From NCBI GenBank assembly GCA_029964075.1, contig CM057136.1:5642001-5706000 (forward strand): a DNA stretch of 64,000 bases, written 5' to 3'. The DNA comes from Patiria pectinifera. Its lineage: Eukaryota > Echinodermata > Asteroidea > Valvatida > Asterinidae. Shown here in pieces: positions 61,321-64,000 of this stretch (position 1 is its first letter; each line of letters begins with the position of its first letter). The position numbers and the translations under genes are program-made. Under the pieces are notes generated by a model. That model was not told the DNA's origin, made no database searches, and saw only the letters and a list, made by a program, of their open reading frames with translations.

Positions 61321-61936
61321 TAATCAAGTCGCGAAATAAATGTGACAGATAACACTAATAGTTTTCGTTAAATTAAGCTGGATTTTTAAAACAAAAGAAA
61401 ACATTTTTTTTAACATTAGAAATTATACAGTAAACTAAAATAAAATATTGTATAAAATGTATGACGTACACCCGTTGATTTCAACACAAAAAAATACACA
61501 GGCAGTGACGGCAGAACAATTTTGAAAGTGGTCTGGCCGGTGTATAGTGTGAATATCCAACTCCATGAAATATGGACTTGTTGGTAGTAATAGGCATGCG
61601 TAAGTATGATAATATGCTATTTATATAGGATAATAGAAGTCCGATTTCACAGGAGTCGGATTTTCATCCGTTGCAAATTTAAAGGGGCCACCCTTTCCTG
61701 TGTTTTTCTTTATGGTGAATGTTACACAACCGCCCTTCCTGATGATCGAAAGCAATAGAGGGCCTTGAGTATACACTATTTGGGAACTGACTAGAATTTG
61801 CGGGGGGGGGGGGAGGGCCTCAGTTGAAAAAGTTGGGGGCCAATGGTCCTTCCCCGATGCCACCGTTGAACACAGGTATAGGCATGAGTGGTGACTAAAT
61901 TCAGGCCTGATGATTCCTTTTGTCCTATTGATGCAG

Positions 61937-62140
61937 TTACCTGCCCACCTCTGCCAGCACCCACGAGTGAATTAGTCTACAACTGCACCCTGGATGGCCA
62001 GAACGTGAACACCGCTGACTCCCAGCCCTTGGGCACCATCTGTGAGCAGGAATGTGAGGAAGGCTTTGCCTTGCTGGGCTCAACTCAACGCAGCTGTATG
62101 GAAGACGGCACTTGGGATGGCAGAGAGGGCATTTGTGAAG
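61937..62140 (+). CDS. Gene 2 exon: CCP module (gene continues beyond window)
   Basis: VTCPPLPAPTSELVYNC, ICEQECEEGFALLGS and CMEDGTWDGREGICEG: a complete six-cysteine CCP with the tryptophan. Acceptor ATGCAG, donor GAAG before GTCAGT, phase 1-1. The mature protein would therefore begin with a short acidic stretch followed directly by a CCP. Linking it to 49147 rests on phase and the absence of other starts in between. Confidence 0.85.
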
Positions 62141-62832
62141 GTCAGTCACCCCTTTGTTTCTTTCTTGTTAACAAAACATTTGATGTTTTGTTCAAATTAA
62201 AAAATGGAGGCTTCTAGTACCAGCACTCTTTTCTTTGTACTTCCTCTAAAAGAAAGAGGGCAGTAATCGGACACGGTTGTCTAAATCCTGTTTACCTACT
62301 TTTATAAGTACAATAGGTAACATGAAAAAGAATTGATCAATCAATCACCAAATGCCACAAAATCCCACCAACTCATTAGTCTGAGTATCACCCGTTCTCA
62401 CGGAGCCCTATATTTCTCTGCTTGAAGTCTGACATCTCCGGACATGCAAATTTATGCAAGCCGCGCACCAGCCAATCGGAGTCGCCTTTACTAAATCGTG
62501 AGGTCATTTCATTCCCAAATCAGGACTAACGCTGTGAATGGTCAATTCGAATGCAGTGTTTGTAATACATCAACAGCCGGGAGTGCATTCGCCTAACTAT
62601 GACGCGCAACAGGTGAATGACCAAAGACCCGATAGGCCTATAGAAAGCGCCCACTGTATGGTCAAAATCTAGGAAGTCAAGAGGCGGGTCTTGCCTAATT
62701 AATCAGCAAATCTGTTCGCACGTAAAGACTATACCAACTCATCTGGCCGAGAAAAAAACATTGTAGCCGCGTCCTTCGCAATTCAGCATACCAGCTGCGA
62801 GTAAGGATGATTAGCCTCCCAAATTATTATTA
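62141..62832 (+). other. Gene 2 intron after the CCP exon; nothing firmly recognised
   Basis: 62440..62830 is somewhat richer in CpG than the flanks. No exon seen. Confidence 0.5.
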
Positions 62833-63975
62833 GGTGTTGGGCTTTAGCCCAAAACCTATTGTTATTCTATGAATTCAATATTCTTGTTTTTGTTTTATTT
62901 ATTCTTCAAGACAAATTCTTTTCCACAACTGTTTGTCAAAATGAAAATATATATGAACTTTAATTGGCAATACATGAATGCACAACCCACTGAAGATGTA
63001 GTTTTTTGCAATTACGTCATTATGATGTCATCCTGGGTCACGTGACGTCACTCCAAAAAATAATAAATTTAATCTTTGAAATTCAATATAAAATCAACCG
63101 TGAGAGACCGGAACTTGAATTTTGCGGCAATCGACATGATAATACATGCTCTACATGTTATGTTGTGCACGTCAAATCATGTGACCCTTCCTTCCGGTCA
63201 AAACCGGCAGTGCCTAATAATTTGAAAGTGGAAACAGATATGAACTTGCTTTCAACGATGTTAGTGTCTGTCTGGATTGACCTTACAAAAAAATGATGGG
63301 TGACGCCATGAAGTGTTGGAGTGCCCTCTAGCGGCAGGATAAAAAACGTCAAAAACGCATTTTCACTTGATGTCTGTGGCGAAGTTTGCGGTAATCGCTT
63401 CAAAATTAATGTACATCATGACCATAATGCAGACAAGACCTGTGCGCGAAAAAAAACCCGATTACGTCATCAGACTGGAAGTTACAATAAAAAGACCTTT
63501 AAACCTTAAAAAAGTTGCTTAAATATATACCGTGATGAACTTTCAGGTAATGACGTTACAATGACGTCATCAAGTATCATATAACAAGCAATCAAAGATT
63601 TCTAGATTTAATCTTTGAAAATCAATGTAAAATCAACTGCTACAGATTTGATTTTGGTTTTAATGGCAACTGATACAATATTGCAGGGTCGTAATTTTCG
63701 GTATTAAGTGCAAAATCATGTGACCCTTCCTTCCGGTCGAAACCGGAAGTGCCTTATTATTTGAAATTGGCAGAAGATGCAGACTTGCTTTCAATGAAAC
63801 ATGAGTGAGTGAGTGAGTGTCTGCCCAGGCAGTACTGTACAAAAATATTACAGGTGACGTCATCAAATGTTAGAGCGCCCTCTGGCGGCATGATGAAAAA
63901 GTCAAACATGGATTTAAACATGCATTTTGAGTTAATGTGTGTGGCAAAGTTTGCGGTAATCCATGGCCCAACACC
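62833..63975. mobile_element. ~1.1-kb repeat containing two ~0.55-kb units with TGACGTCA motifs
   Basis: GGTGTTGGGC at 62833 is repeated in inverted form as GCCCAACACC at 63966. Inside, ATCATGTGACCCTTCCTTCC, GCGCCCTCTGGCGGC-type and AAGTTTGCGGTAAT words appear twice, about 545 bp apart (63175.. and 63717..). GGTCACGTGACGTCACTCC relates it to the units at 15118..17090. The boundaries are tentative. Confidence 0.55.
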
Positions 63976-64000
63976 GTGTGGTTGTTCCTACAACCTCCAG

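Overview
The window is animal genomic DNA. Multi-domain extracellular protein genes are broken into many small exons, almost all bounded by GT..AG introns (one GC..AG), with AT-rich introns full of short transposons. The closest named relative of the main product is the extracellular protein SVEP1/polydom, and the repeat content looks like a marine invertebrate. A deuterostome, perhaps an echinoderm, is my best guess, but that is inference and not proven by the sequence.

Gene 1 (+ strand, 1..45238) is the 3' part of a very large gene. I could chain 44 coding exons; every junction keeps frame, and together they give 2,948 residues ending in a TAA at 45236. The order of modules is: partial sushi (CCP), HYR, 3 CCP, HYR, 3 CCP, HYR, 2 CCP, 2 HYR, CCP, an uncharacterised ~200-residue cysteine-poor segment with polybasic sites, 3 GCC2/GCC3 (ephrin-receptor-like) modules, 21 EGF modules, one pentraxin/LamG-like domain over three exons, 2 EGF, one thrombospondin type-1 repeat, a CCP-like module, a second copy of the uncharacterised segment, a fourth GCC module, one transmembrane helix and a ~74-residue cytoplasmic tail. 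The GCC-EGF-pentraxin core is that of SVEP1. The membrane anchor, the TSP1 repeat and the duplicated segment are not part of the SVEP1 layout I know. The N-terminus lies upstream of the window.

45239..47760 is intergenic, with interspersed repeats. A second gene on the same strand then starts: a probable noncoding first exon (to 47872), a signal-peptide exon (49125..49197), a short acidic exon (50015..50051), an ~11.9 kb intron and a CCP exon (61937..62140). It continues beyond the window. Its first module belongs to the same family as gene 1, so the two are probably tandem relatives.

Introns and intergenic DNA hold many non-autonomous mobile elements: a 191-bp element with perfect 28-bp inverted ends and an 8-bp target duplication (35034..35240), two TTAA-flanked copies of a ~530-bp element each carrying a perfect 34-bp palindrome (55162.., 60524..), a TA-flanked ~0.7-kb element (32609..33302), two head-to-tail Helitron-like units rich in TGACGTCA (15118..17090), a ~0.8-kb repeat present in two introns (6000.., 8870..), a 49-bp-arm inverted repeat (1313..1426) and a perfect 64-bp palindrome (33562..33625). 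I found no rRNA, functional tRNA or CRISPR array.
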